The notes beneath the pieces were generated by a model. It was not told the origin of the DNA and did not search any database. It was given only the letters and a program-made list of their open reading frames with translations. Positions 1-9,638 of a stretch of DNA of 64,000 nucleotides are shown here, one piece after another (position 1 is the first letter of the stretch; each line of letters opens with the position of its first letter). The translations under genes were made by a program, and so were the position numbers. Source of the DNA: Tipula vernalis (lineage: Eukaryota > Arthropoda > Insecta > Diptera > Tipulidae); the NCBI GenBank assembly GCA_958295665.1, contig OY282558.1, positions 188,268,591 through 188,332,590 of the forward strand, written 5' to 3'.

Positions 1-320
1 TGCTTTGATTAGATTTCAAAATGGTATACTGGGAGTACAGTGGCCAATGGGACTAATTTTCATCGTGGTATATCGGTAACCACTGGCCTTTTCAAATAAT
101 TTTGCGTGATACACTCGTGGTCACCGCCCGCTTGTTGTATTATTAAGTGTGGTATATCAGTGGTGCACTGGCAACTGGGAGTGTCTTCCATCGTGACATA
201 CCGGTGGTACACCGACAGGGAACCTGTTAAGAAAGAACATATAGCATTCTCATCAATAAGTTTGCTTAGTTTTAATAAGCTACAGAAAAATGAGACTACG
301 TAACTTGTTAATTAAAATAT
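1..320. other. Flank with imperfect local repeats, no gene
   Basis: No coding region is convincing here. The words GTGGTATATC, CACTGGC and CTGGGAGT recur in the first 210 bases in altered forms, which suggests a decayed short tandem or dispersed repeat. The 65-codon reading frame in this stretch has no recognisable domain and is probably chance. Confidence 0.35.
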
Positions 321-549
321 TGTTACGTTTTTGGCTTTGTCAATTAAGGTTCGTATTACTGGATTGTGAATAATACAAAATCAATTTAATTTATCACCAA
401 CGAATTTATTTATTTCACAAAATTTATTACAACACAGTTTATCAATAATAATTCACAAAATCATTTTATATAAATTATTCTCAAATTTTACTGATCACTT
501 TTACTTTATTTATCGCATTACAACACTTTTTAAATCACTTTTTAATTCC
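321..549 (-). repeat. Truncated 3' LTR of the gag-only element
   Basis: This stretch matches bases 2111-2339 almost position for position, starting with TGTTACGTTTTTG and running to TTTTTAATTCC. Read on the minus strand it is the downstream LTR of the element whose gag lies at 535-2067. About 135 bp of the LTR are missing, because the alignment stops at the junction with gag. The outer end keeps the terminal TGTTACG. The same deletion removed pol. Confidence 0.8.
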
Positions 550-2067
550 CTGCTCTCCTCTTCGTGCTCTTTCCACGGAAGATGGTGATCCGTGCCGCTT
601 TCCTCCTGCTTCCAAACAATCTCGCGAGATGTGGCCAATCCTGTTACATATCCAACATCTTCGCTCGCTGTTTTTAGACCTTTGTCCCGACCGTTCGGCG
701 TTTGTCCGCATAAAAGGTGGCGATCTCATCTTTCTCTGTATAACACTCCGACAGTCCATTGAGATGTGACCCAACTTGTCACATTTCCAACACCTAAGCC
801 TGCCTCTTCCGCCTTTCGGTACCATTCGCTCCCTGATGCCGTTCTTGTCTGAGTTCATTTGGCGCCTAAATAATGACGATCTTGTAAAGTTCTGCACAGC
901 CTCGATCGTCAACGCAAACGCAACGGTTTCCGCGAAGGTCGCTTTAGGTGACAACATCACCGCCCTGCGTGTTTCTGGATCTCGGATGCTGTCAATGAAT
1001 TCGTCAATTTTAAGCCTTTCAATATAATCGGCCGATGTACTGGTATGCGCTAGATGTACTAATCGCTCGATTACCGATGAAAATTTCTGTAGCGATTCTC
1101 CTCCCTTTTGATAGCGGCTTTTCAATTCCATACGAAAGATTTCCCGCTTGTGGTCACTGCCGTACTTCCGATCCAGCGCCTTCATAATTTCGAGATAATT
1201 GTTGCGATCTTTTTCCGGAATTGTTTGTAAGGCCTCCGCTGCTTCACCTTTAAGGGCCACAATTAACGCTGCGACAAGATGTTCATCATTCCAACGGTTT
1301 TGATTAGCTGCCGTTTCAAATTGAAATTTGAAAATGCCGAAAGATGTTGTACCGTCGAAGTTTGGTGGTTTTAACTTAACTGATTGAATGGTTTGTACCA
1401 CTTGTGTTGTTGTTCCACTTGCCTTGATATCAGTTAGCTCTTTCCCGAGACGTTGAACCTCCGCTTGTAATTTTTCTTCGACCTGCTGAACCTTCGTTTC
1501 AAATTTTTCGTCAACCTTTTGAATCTCCATTTGCAGCTTCTCCACTTCGCCGTTTATGTTAGTAGATAATTCGAGAAGTTTCTCGTCCATTCTCTTTTGA
1601 CCATCTATAATTTGGTCTTTAATTTCCTCTCCTTGTTGTTTCATTTCTTGGTTTGACTGATTTTGTTGTTTCAACTGTCGTTTTATTTCTTCGTTTGACT
1701 GGTTTATAGTCTCCAACTGCCGCTCATTTGACTGCTCAATTTTCACCATTTGTCGTTCGTTTTGTTGTTTCATTAGACTCATCTGCCCCGTCATCTGGTT
1801 CATAGCAGCTATTAACTGCGACAAATCGAAACTTCCAGAATGTTCTTGTGTCTTTTTGACCAACGGTTGTTTATCTTCTGCTTTCTGCTCTACGGTTGCC
1901 GCATCCGTTACTTTCTCTCCAAAATCATGATGTTCCGCGTCCAGCCCTTTTTTCTCCATGGCATCACGTAGTCGCGCTTGTAAAGCTGCTTTACCACCAT
2001 CAGTAGCCAAACCCCGTTTCTCAAGTTCGCTCTTTAATTCTGGAAATTTTAATTCGCTGAGAATCAT
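535..2067 (-). CDS. Retrotransposon Gag with SAP domain and two zinc knuckles (Ty3/Gypsy-like)
   Basis: An uninterrupted frame of about 510 codons. The frame extends to 2088, but that first codon is GTG lying against the primer-binding site, so the ATG at 2067 is the better start. In order: a SAP-type helix-extension-helix (residues about 3-38, around LKSELEKRGLATDGG), which in other proteins binds AT-rich DNA; a long Q/E/K-rich coiled-coil (about 85-230); a capsid-like block beginning LKPPNFDGTTSF; and two C-x2-C-x4-H-x4-C knuckles (about 426-439 and 471-484). Gag proteins assemble the retrotransposon particle and package RNA. No protease, RT or integrase follows: the frame runs straight into LTR sequence, and its last codons (GIKK, stop) come from the LTR. 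It is therefore a gag-only deletion derivative with an intact frame. The lineage within Gypsy was not determined. Confidence 0.8.
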   Translation of the reverse strand: MILSELKFPELKSELEKRGLATDGGKAALQARLRDAMEKKGLDAEHHDFGEKVTDAATVEQKAEDKQPLVKKTQEHSGSFDLSQLIAAMNQMTGQMSLMKQQNERQMVKIEQSNERQLETINQSNEEIKRQLKQQNQSNQEMKQQGEEIKDQIIDGQKRMDEKLLELSTNINGEVEKLQMEIQKVDEKFETKVQQVEEKLQAEVQRLGKELTDIKASGTTTQVVQTIQSVKLKPPNFDGTTSFGIFKFQFETAANQNRWNDEHLVAALIVALKGEAAEALQTIPEKDRNNYLEIMKALDRKYGSDHKREIFRMELKSRYQKGGESLQKFSSVIERLVHLAHTSTSADYIERLKIDEFIDSIRDPETRRAVMLSPKATFAETVAFALTIEAVQNFTRSSLFRRQMNSDKNGIRERMVPKGGRGRLRCWKCDKLGHISMDCRSVIQRKMRSPPFMRTNAERSGQRSKNSERRCWICNRIGHISRDCLEAGGKRHGSPSSVERARRGEQGIKK

Positions 2068-2088
2068 TTTCTTTATCTTTTTATTCAC

Positions 2089-2107
2089 AATCCCACCGCT
2101 GTCACCA
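2089..2107 (-). other. Primer-binding site, tRNA-Leu-like
   Basis: Three bases inside the LTR at 2111, the plus strand reads AATCCCACCGCTGTCACCA, which has the form of the 3' end of a tRNA including CCA. It looks like a tRNA-Leu T-arm and acceptor. Seen: the 19-base string and its spacing. Inferred: the tRNA identity, which needs a comparison with the genome's tRNA set. Confidence 0.6.
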
Positions 2108-2110
2108 AAT

Positions 2111-2474
2111 TGTTACGTTTTTGCCTTGTCAATCAAGGTTCATATCACTGGATTGTGAATATTACAAACTCAATTCAATTTATCACCAACGAATTTATTT
2201 ATTTCACAAAATTTATTACAACACAGTTTATCAATAAAAATTCACAAAATCACTTTATATAAATTATTCTTAAATTTTACTGATCACTTTTACTTTATTT
2301 ATCGCACTACAACATTTTTTAAATCACTTTTTAATTCCTTTTAATCTTTACACTATCGCGTTCCAAATACTAATAATCCAATTCGATCTTGTTCGCCTTT
2401 TTATATACACAAACCAAGCTTCTCGAAAGTTCACGACTTTTCCAGTTGGAATAGCGTAGAAACATTACGTAACA
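2111..2474 (-). repeat. 5' LTR of the gag-only element
   Basis: A 364-bp LTR bounded by the 7-bp inverted ends TGTTACG and CGTAACA. It matches the truncated LTR at 321-549 in the same orientation and the LTR at 2643-3052 in the opposite one. On the minus strand it carries TATATAAAAAGG, a plausible TATA box, near 2400-2411, so it probably holds the promoter for the gag transcript. Confidence 0.8.
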
Positions 2475-2495
2475 ATTTTTATCATGGAAATTCCA

Positions 2496-2641
2496 TTTAG
2501 TACAGTAAACATTGAGCTATTAGTTTTACTTATTGTATTACACACTAGGTGTCACCGTCACAATATCGTATTGTGACGGTGACATCTAGGGTGTGATAGA
2601 ATAAGTTAAATGAATACTTCAATGTTTTTACTGTACTAAAA
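2496..2641. mobile_element. Foldback (MITE-like) palindrome at the centre of an LTR inverted pair
   Basis: Two arms of about 70 bases pair around a centre at 2567 (CAATA-TCG-TATTG). The outer ends read TTTAGTACAGTAAA on one side and TTTTTACTGTACTAAA on the other, with scattered mismatches along the arms. It is non-coding and could be a Tc1/mariner-type MITE (TA then CAGT). It lies exactly between two LTRs that face each other, so it could also be the turn of a larger inverted duplication. Confidence 0.7.
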
Positions 2642-2642
2642 A

Positions 2643-3052
2643 TGTTCTAAATGTTTCTACGCTATTCTAACTGGAAAGTCATGAACTTTCGAGAAGTTTA
2701 GTTTGTGTATATAAAAAGGCGAACAAGATCGAATTGGATTATTAGAATTTGGAACGCGATAGTGTAAACTTGTAAGATTATTAGTAGTATTTGGTAAGCG
2801 ACAGTGTAAAGATTAAAAAGGAATTAAAAAGTGTTTTAATGGAAATCAAAATTATAAGTGTACAGTAAAATTAGAGAATAATTTATATAAAGTGATTTTG
2901 TGAATTTTTATTAATAAACTGTATTGAAATTGTGTTGTAATAATTCTTGTGTTAACTACAATAAATAAATTCGTTGGTGATAAATTGAATTAATTTTGTA
3001 TTATTCACAATCCAGTGATACGAACCTTGATTGACTAGATAAAAACGTAACA
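2643..3052 (+). repeat. Inverted third copy of the same LTR
   Basis: It matches the reverse complement of 2111-2474 from TGTTCTAAATGTTTCTACG through to CGTAACA. It is about 46 bp longer because a block around GCGATAGTGTAAA is duplicated in altered form (near 2755-2810). It is more diverged than the other two copies and has lost the canonical first bases. No internal region is attached on its right side, so it is either a solo LTR or one arm of an inverted duplication. Confidence 0.75.
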
Positions 3053-4103
3053 GTATAGGCCTTTAGGGAAATCGAGCAAAACTAAAACGAAATTTTCCCT
3101 TCAAAATGGATTAAAAAGACTAGATGGCGTTAAATCCCTGATAATATTATTTTATTTCGTTTTCGAGTATATTTTTAAACTGTTTAGGCAGGATACTTAC
3201 AGGGCTAAGATCATTTAAGACAATCAGTTATATTTTTCATCAATATTATAATTTATCAAGTAAAATTATCAGTTTTCCAAGCTATTATCAGCTAAAGCGT
3301 AGACCACTGCAGGACCTAACATACGGATAAGAGAAACTGAAATATTCATACAAAAATGCGATAGCATTTCAAATTGGTTTTCGCTATCTACGCGCCATCC
3401 CAACTCCATTAGCCAAAACCAAATGTCGGTAACAAAGTCACTGTTTAACGTTTTTATTGATTTCCTCGGTGTTAAAAAAAACAAACAAAAATAATTCATT
3501 TTCTATTTATCCCAAATAAATTGATATTATAATTTATTTATGTGCATCGCTGTCAAAAAACGACTGCAGACAGCAAGTTTCTAGAAATGGCAGTGTTTTT
3601 TAAAAAAAAAAAATTTTATATCGTAACAAAAATGTAAACAAAAACAACCAACTCGAATAAAACTGACAACTAGAGATAAATTACAGAATAAAATTAATTT
3701 TATTTTTTATTAATTACCGAAAATTCAAAATTCTTAAAACACGTCCACGAACCATTTTACGCAAAATGATCATTGTTTGACCGGCTGTGTGACAACATAC
3801 TGTTGAAAGTAAAGGCTTTCCACACCAAGTTCGTCCACTTCTTGTACCAAAAAGTCGGGCAGCAATTTGAGTACAAATACCAGATGATTTATTTTTAAAA
3901 GACAATTTAAGCATTTCTGACGGCTATTTTGGCGTACACCGCTTATAACAAATTGTAAACATCTGCACTTCACAAAAAATGTAACCTGATTGGGAAATGC
4001 TAAGAAATATGAAAATAGTGCCGCCGTTTAATCGTCCACTTAATTACTGAACATTGCATAAAAATTCATAATTATATTTGTAACCTATTCAGTTAGAATT
4101 CTA
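3053..4103. other. AT-rich spacer, no supported gene
   Basis: Short overlapping minus-strand frames at 3714-3973 have no recognisable motif. A poly-A run near 3600 and AT-rich unique sequence are all that can be seen. Confidence 0.4.
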
Positions 4104-4442
4104 ATGCCCGGTTTCACACAAAAATATCCAACCCTTAGTTAAATAATATTTCCTCCCTTTCATATTTTATAAAATTACGTTTTGTTTTATAATACAAATT
4201 CTATGCAAGTTGATTATATTTTATGTTTACATAGAAATATTTAGCCTTCAGCTAAATATTTAGCTCGAAGAAATTAGGCAGTTAAATATTTAGCTCTCCA
4301 GTTAAAATGTCCATGTAAAAAAGGAAATAAAATTGGCATGCGTTGAATTTGTGTTATGAAATAAATCGCAATTTAATAAAAGAAGAAAGGGAGGAAACAT
4401 TATTTAACTAGAGATTACTTCTCTTTTTGTGAAATCGGGCAT
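4104..4442. mobile_element. MITE with inverted repeats of about 60-75 bp
   Basis: The left end ATGCCCGGTTTCACA and the right end TGTGAAATCGGGCAT are inverted copies. The pairing continues inward through TAGTTAAATAAT and TTTCCTCCCTTTC on both arms. The interior holds the self-complementary word AGCTAAATATTTAGCT. It has no coding capacity. No clean target duplication was seen, so the superfamily is not assigned. Confidence 0.7.
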
Positions 4443-4556
4443 GAGTAGTGTTATATAATTTTTTTGTTGTTAATAAAATTGTGGTTCTTTCTTCAATTCA
4501 AAATAATCGAATGTTTATTTTATTTTTCTAAACCTCCTTACATTTTTATATAATTT

Positions 4557-4613
4557 GGTTACGTTTCGTTGTTAAGTTGCAGTATTCGGAATAACCCCAT
4601 ACATATACCACAA
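4557..4613 (-). repeat. LTR remnant (3' side) of a Gypsy relic
   Basis: About 57 bases that recur at 6540-6597, sharing GTTTCGTTGTTA and AGTATTCGGAATAACCCC. Just outside, the minus strand reads TTTTAGGGGAGAG, which looks like a polypurine tract followed by an LTR start TGTGGTATATG. Together with its partner it brackets the pol relic, as expected for LTRs shortened by deletion. Confidence 0.6.
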
Positions 4614-4626
4614 CTCTCCCCTAAAA

Positions 4627-6512
4627 TTACAAATCCAATCTTTTTGGAGCTGTCCTTGATCTGTTAAGCACCGCTGTACGTTCTACATGACTTGCTGTTG
4701 TATTATTGTGATTTGACAAAAATGACCTAATTATAATTAGGTCATTACATGTTGACGTGGAGCAGTTATCTGTACATGAATCATAATTGTCCGCATCATC
4801 AGGACGATTATTTTTTTTTTTGATACTAACATCCGTGTTTTTTAGATACAGAATAATTTGATTTACATGCCGTACATTTAACATTTTACAAAGATACATT
4901 CTTTTGCCCAAAATTTTAATAATGGAAGATTGTGTCTCCTTTTCGGTTTGTGTTCGAATTATAATCGCGAATCATCACTGAATCATTTACCTCAAAGTTC
5001 ACAACCCTGTTAGCTTTGAAATTTTTCACTTGTTTTTCCTTTTTTTTATCAATATTTTTGTTAACCTTATTTTTGGATTTATCCATTGTGTTACTTATCG
5101 ATGACGGATTTATTAAATCAAACCGAGATTTTATCTGACGACCCAGCGAAGGTAATCGCCGGTTTGTTGTACAATGTCTCGCAAGACGATAGTCCAATAA
5201 ATACCTATTTATAGCTATGTCGACATTTTTAACATATTTATTTAATTTGACATGATTTAATGCTGCCTTCAAACCATTTTTAAAACTACGAACAGAATTC
5301 TGTGAATTTTGAAAAATCCCCTTGGAGAATTGCAGTGTATACCTCTGACAACATATTATCGGTTGTTGTTTATTTCGCGACTAGATAAAAATTAAAATTA
5401 CCATGTTCTTGTCTAATTTATGTAATTTTCTTCGTCTGTTCCGATTTAAGAGTCAGAAACATCATTGGCAGTTGCGAAAAACATCACCTTCATTGTTACA
5501 ACCTTTAACATATTATTCTAGTCTATAATTGAAAGCTGATCAGGTAATATACCATCCTTGAATACGGCTTCCAGCCGAGATTCACCAAATAGTGATAGAA
5601 TTTTAAAACTGAAAAAATCATAGCTCTACCTTCTTTCTCTATAACACTATAATTTTGTTCTTATTTTGATAAAGTACGAGAAAGCTACTGGTCTTTCTAC
5701 TCCATCTTAACATAAACGTGGTATCACCCCCGCTATACCATCACTCGAGGCATCGGTGGTGAGAATTATAGGTAATGATGGATTGACCTGTGATAAAACA
5801 ACCTCTTTCACACACGGCTTCTTGTAATCGACTCAGAACTTGGTCTAAATTTTTCAAATAATCGCTTGTATTCTTCCCGGTGACCACAGTGTGATCCAGG
5901 AAATTTACAACGCATGTTCCGCAGCTTCCATATCTAATTTTGAAAATTTGTTTCCACCCTGCAAAGCATTAAACACTTCATATATACACGGTAACGGATA
6001 CATACGGCTTTTGAACTGGAACTAGTGGAGTTCCCCAATCATTAGTAACAATTGAGGTTATCACCCCCATCCGTTCCCATCGTTCAATTTCCTGCTCCAC
6101 CCTTTCTTTGAAAGCATTTGGAATTTGCCGTGACTTAATAAACTTGTTTGAACTTAAATTTGCCTAATTTGCCATCAAACAGAATTTCGAAATTCGATAA
6201 ATAATACTTGACTCAGTGATGTCTGTGCAATAATCTTATTTATGTGTGCAAATAAAATCTTAAATGTTTCTATAAAAGCCCGCCCGACATGGTACGTTAT
6301 TTTTTTCATCGACTACGAACATTTTAAATTGTGTAGTTATCTTACCATATTTAACTGTAGGCGTGAACGTCCCGATTACTCTAATATTGTTCCCCTAAAT
6401 ATGCGCCCAATTTTACAGCTGATTCCATGAGTTCTATCTTTTGGAATTTTTCCATGTATAAATCTTATGGAATTAAAGACACCTTGCTCCACTATCCAAT
6501 AAAAATTTAAAA
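4627..6512 (-). pseudogene. Decayed Ty3/Gypsy pol (protease, RT, RNase H, integrase end)
   Basis: Several minus-strand frames add up to a Gypsy pol. Near 6490-6512 is the retropepsin core FLLDSGA. At about 6000-6150 is the RT entry (IPNAFKERVEQEIERW, then DWGTPLVPV). Near 5890-5930 is the RT catalytic region, reading NFLDHTVVTGKN, so the second Asp of the usual FLDD is changed to His. Around 5715-5770 is an RNase H start (LPIILTTDASSDGIAG). The best open piece is 4916-5272 (118 codons), which resembles the integrase C-terminal part (YLLDYR, CTTNRRLPSLGRQIKSRFDL). Stops and frame changes separate the blocks and gag is missing. RT, RNase H and integrase would copy and insert the element, but this copy cannot. 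Confidence 0.75.
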
Positions 6513-6539
6513 TTTACTTCTTATACTTTATATATTTTT

Positions 6540-6597
6540 GTTAAGTTTCGTTGTTAGGGTGTAGTATTCGGAATAACCCCCCGTACATACACCATAA
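6540..6597 (-). repeat. LTR remnant (5' side) of the Gypsy relic
   Basis: Direct repeat of 4557-4613 with about 80 percent agreement by eye. On the minus strand the retropepsin core begins only about 30 bases downstream, so the primer-binding site and gag have been deleted. Confidence 0.6.
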
Positions 6598-8215
6598 TAT
6601 TTATATTTCGTTTTAACTTACATCGATGACATTTACGCAAACTGAGAGCTACATGTAATTACCAATTCGAACAGATCAAAAGCTTCAGTTTGCCATATTC
6701 TGCACTTGGCCGTCTCAAAGATGTTCCTTTAAATAGTTTGATCTACGACAAGAGAAAAAAAATCAACTCGTAGGGGGACTCGCCTCCCGAGAGGTCCTAG
6801 TTTAGTTGGTAGATTTTATAAATCCGGAGATGGTTTTATCAGCGCTTTGTAGATGTCTAATTTTGGTTTGTGCAATATATGAAAACAGTTGAACACTTTG
6901 ATGTTGGCATAAAATGCTCGGTAGTAAAATGCACCTGCTGCGATCCTACATGAAATGTCAACAACAACAAATTTGCGCCCTTTGATCAAAAATGTGTTCT
7001 GTAATAGCCCGCTGGAAGTCTGTGAATAGACCATGTACAGAGATTTACTTTTCAGGGATTGTCCGATATCTCAGAATTTGTGTCAGTAGCGACAAAAATG
7101 AACAAATTTTCAGACAAAGTTTCATATAATAGTTGAAATTTGGTTTGAGTGAGAATTTCGATTAGGGATTAATTTGGGGTCAAGTTTAGAGTTTAGTAGG
7201 AGGTTACATTAACCTAAATTCATACACGCATGTAGCTTTCGAATCATGTTTATTTTGGGATTGGGTTTCGTCATTAAGTGTGGAGTTGAGCAGAGGGTGA
7301 GATTTGGTTCGAACTAAGTTTAGTTGAAGTTGGGTTAGGGAATTATTTGAGTGTAGATTTGGAGTCAGGTTAAGGGTTGATTTCTAAATTGATTTGGGGT
7401 TCATTTAGTGATTGGGTTGAGCGTTGGGTTGGCGGTTAAGAATGTGTTGCGACTGAGTTGTAGGTTCGCTTAAGAAGTTCAGTTAGTAATTGATTGTGAG
7501 TTGAATAAACTTTCAAGACTGAAGTTCTGATCACCTCATGAGGTTTACATTATAACGTCTAGGCACAAAACTATAAATAATTGGGTTTCACACGTAATTT
7601 GGTGCAGAAAGTTTAAGCACTTGATTTTACATTTATTTTGTATAAAATTTTGTCACAATTTTTATTACGATTCCACTTAATAATTTAATTATTAAAACAA
7701 GTGAAATATTTATCATCACCGATTTGTGTATATTTATTCACTGTTGTGTGTAACAAAAGGAAAGGCAAAGTAATAAACTGTATACCAATAAAGAATTTGG
7801 AATCGATGAACATAAAAAACGGAGAAAAATAATAAAATGAATTATTTTGTTCGACTTATTAATGCACTGCAGTATATTTTAATAAAATGAATTTTGTGTT
7901 GTGTTGCTTACTGGTTGAATATGTGCGTTCTTTTATTTTTTTGTTAAGTTCGCGTCCGAACTGACTTGTAGTGATGAGTGAAAGTAAAAATAAGTGAATG
8001 AATGTCTGAATGTAATGTATATGAGTTAATAAATGAGTAATGAGTATTTGGCGAATTTTTATTGTGAGTCGCTACAGTACTCCTCCGCGAGTGATTTCCC
8101 CTCCCAAGGAAATAATGGAATGGGTTTAGGCAATATGGATGCATTTGTATGGTCGATGGCTTGATATTTGATTAGCCGAACTTAGCATTCCGTAAGCAGG
8201 TTTGAGTCGATCGAT
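6598..8215. other. Spacer with a G+T-rich stretch, no gene
   Basis: Bases 7150-7500 are strongly G+T-rich on the plus strand, with recurring words such as TTTGGGGT, GGGTTAGGG and TTGGGTT. The rest is AT-rich. The short frames in this stretch have no recognisable domain. Confidence 0.4.
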
Positions 8216-9351
8216 TCAAATGTTAAAATTGCTTCCATTAATCGATGCGATAAAATGTTTTCTAACATTTGTCAAGCGATTTCGGAACAAAAACATCATC
8301 TTGTTTGGATTGATGGGTTGATTTGAGTACAAGGTTCTGCATGGTTTGTCGCAATTGGTCGATGACTGCGTCGGTAGTTGGGTGTGGTGAAGAAGGATTT
8401 TCGATGAAGAACTCACCGGGCAGCTTGATTGTTTGGCCGTTAACCAGTTCAGCTGGTGAGCACTTCAGATCTTTACTCAGATTCCAAGTAAAACGATTGG
8501 AATTTCCGAATTAATTGTATTGCTTCGGGCTATTAGTGCGGCTTTCAGTTGCAGACGTTGTTCGTATCCGATGTGAACCAAGGAGTTTTGTTAACTCGGT
8601 GTAAAGCTTGGACTCAAATTGCGTTCCTGATCAGTTGTGATATGAAGGGGCACGCCGAATCGAGATACGTACTTGTTGACAAAAGTGGTGGCAATGGTTG
8701 CAGCTAACATATTGGTCATGCAGTATGCTTCGGACTAACGAGTGAAGCGGTCAACACAGGTGAGTAAGTATGAATATCCATTAGACGGAGGAAGTGGTCC
8801 TACGATGTCTATATGGATATGCTCGAACCGACCAGGCGGAATTTCGAAATGTCCATGAGGTGATTTAGTGTCCCGTTGGACTTTGGCACATTGGTAGCAT
8901 AAACAAAACTGAGCCCATCGGTTTATCGGCGAGCAGTAACCAATTTACGAGTGGCACGGACACTAGGATGTGAAATGTTGTTTAGTGTATCGAAAATGGT
9001 TCGACGTAGAGATTCTGCGATGTACGGGCGGTTGTACCCGATTGATGTTTCGCAGATGATTTCGAGGCCAGGTAGTTTCAAAAGCTTTAGTTTCATTGAT
9101 GAACTAGTGTGACATTCGGAACCAGAAAATAAATTCTGAAGTTCTAGGTCGTCTTTTTGTGTGATTGCGATTTTTTGTAAGTTGATGTGAGTCTCGATTG
9201 CGGCCGTTTCGTTGTCAGTTGTGCGGGATAGTGTGTCTGCAAATGTCCATGGTAAATTGGCTAATATAATCCATGTGGCGAATTCCCGATCAAATGCTGA
9301 ATATTTCTTTCCAGCATCCGAGAGTTTCTTGGAAAAGAATCCCAATGGTCA
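8216..9351 (-). pseudogene. Decayed CsRn1-like Ty3/Gypsy RNase H and integrase
   Basis: The frame at 8923-9345 starts in RNase H (GFFSKKLSDAGKKYSAFDRE), jumps by internal deletion to its end (FADTLSR) and enters the integrase N-terminal part (YNRPYIAESLRR, then SHPSVRATRKLVTAR). On the same strand in other frames follow GHFEIPPGRFEHIHIDIVGP (about 8800-8855, first catalytic Asp region) and a C-terminal block containing NGQTIKLPGEFF (about 8400-8450). These are hallmarks of insect CsRn1-type Gypsy elements. Several stops and frame changes make it dead. No LTR was recognised. Confidence 0.75.
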
Positions 9352-9638
9352 GACGGGGCAAACTCACAATCCACAGAATAAACCATTATGAAATTATCCC
9401 GACTGTGCACCTCGAAAAAAAACCAGGTACCAATCGGCTAAATACGACATCACAGTAGTTTTTGTGAAATTTTGGGCGTTTTAAAATTGTTCAAGTATGC
9501 TGCCGGCCCTAATGTTTTATTAGTTTAATTTACATATTTGACGCCGGTCAAGTTGTAATTTTTATATGTTTTTATAATTTTTTTTATAATTTTTTTATAC
9601 ATTTTTTTATTTTAATTTTGTCTAATTCAACTTTCACG

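Noticed and set aside
6795..6870. Possible tRNA gene: GGTCCTAGTTTAGTTGGTAGA looks like a tRNA 5' half with box A.
   Set aside because: No box B (GGTTCGA) or matching acceptor 3' strand within the next 100 bases.
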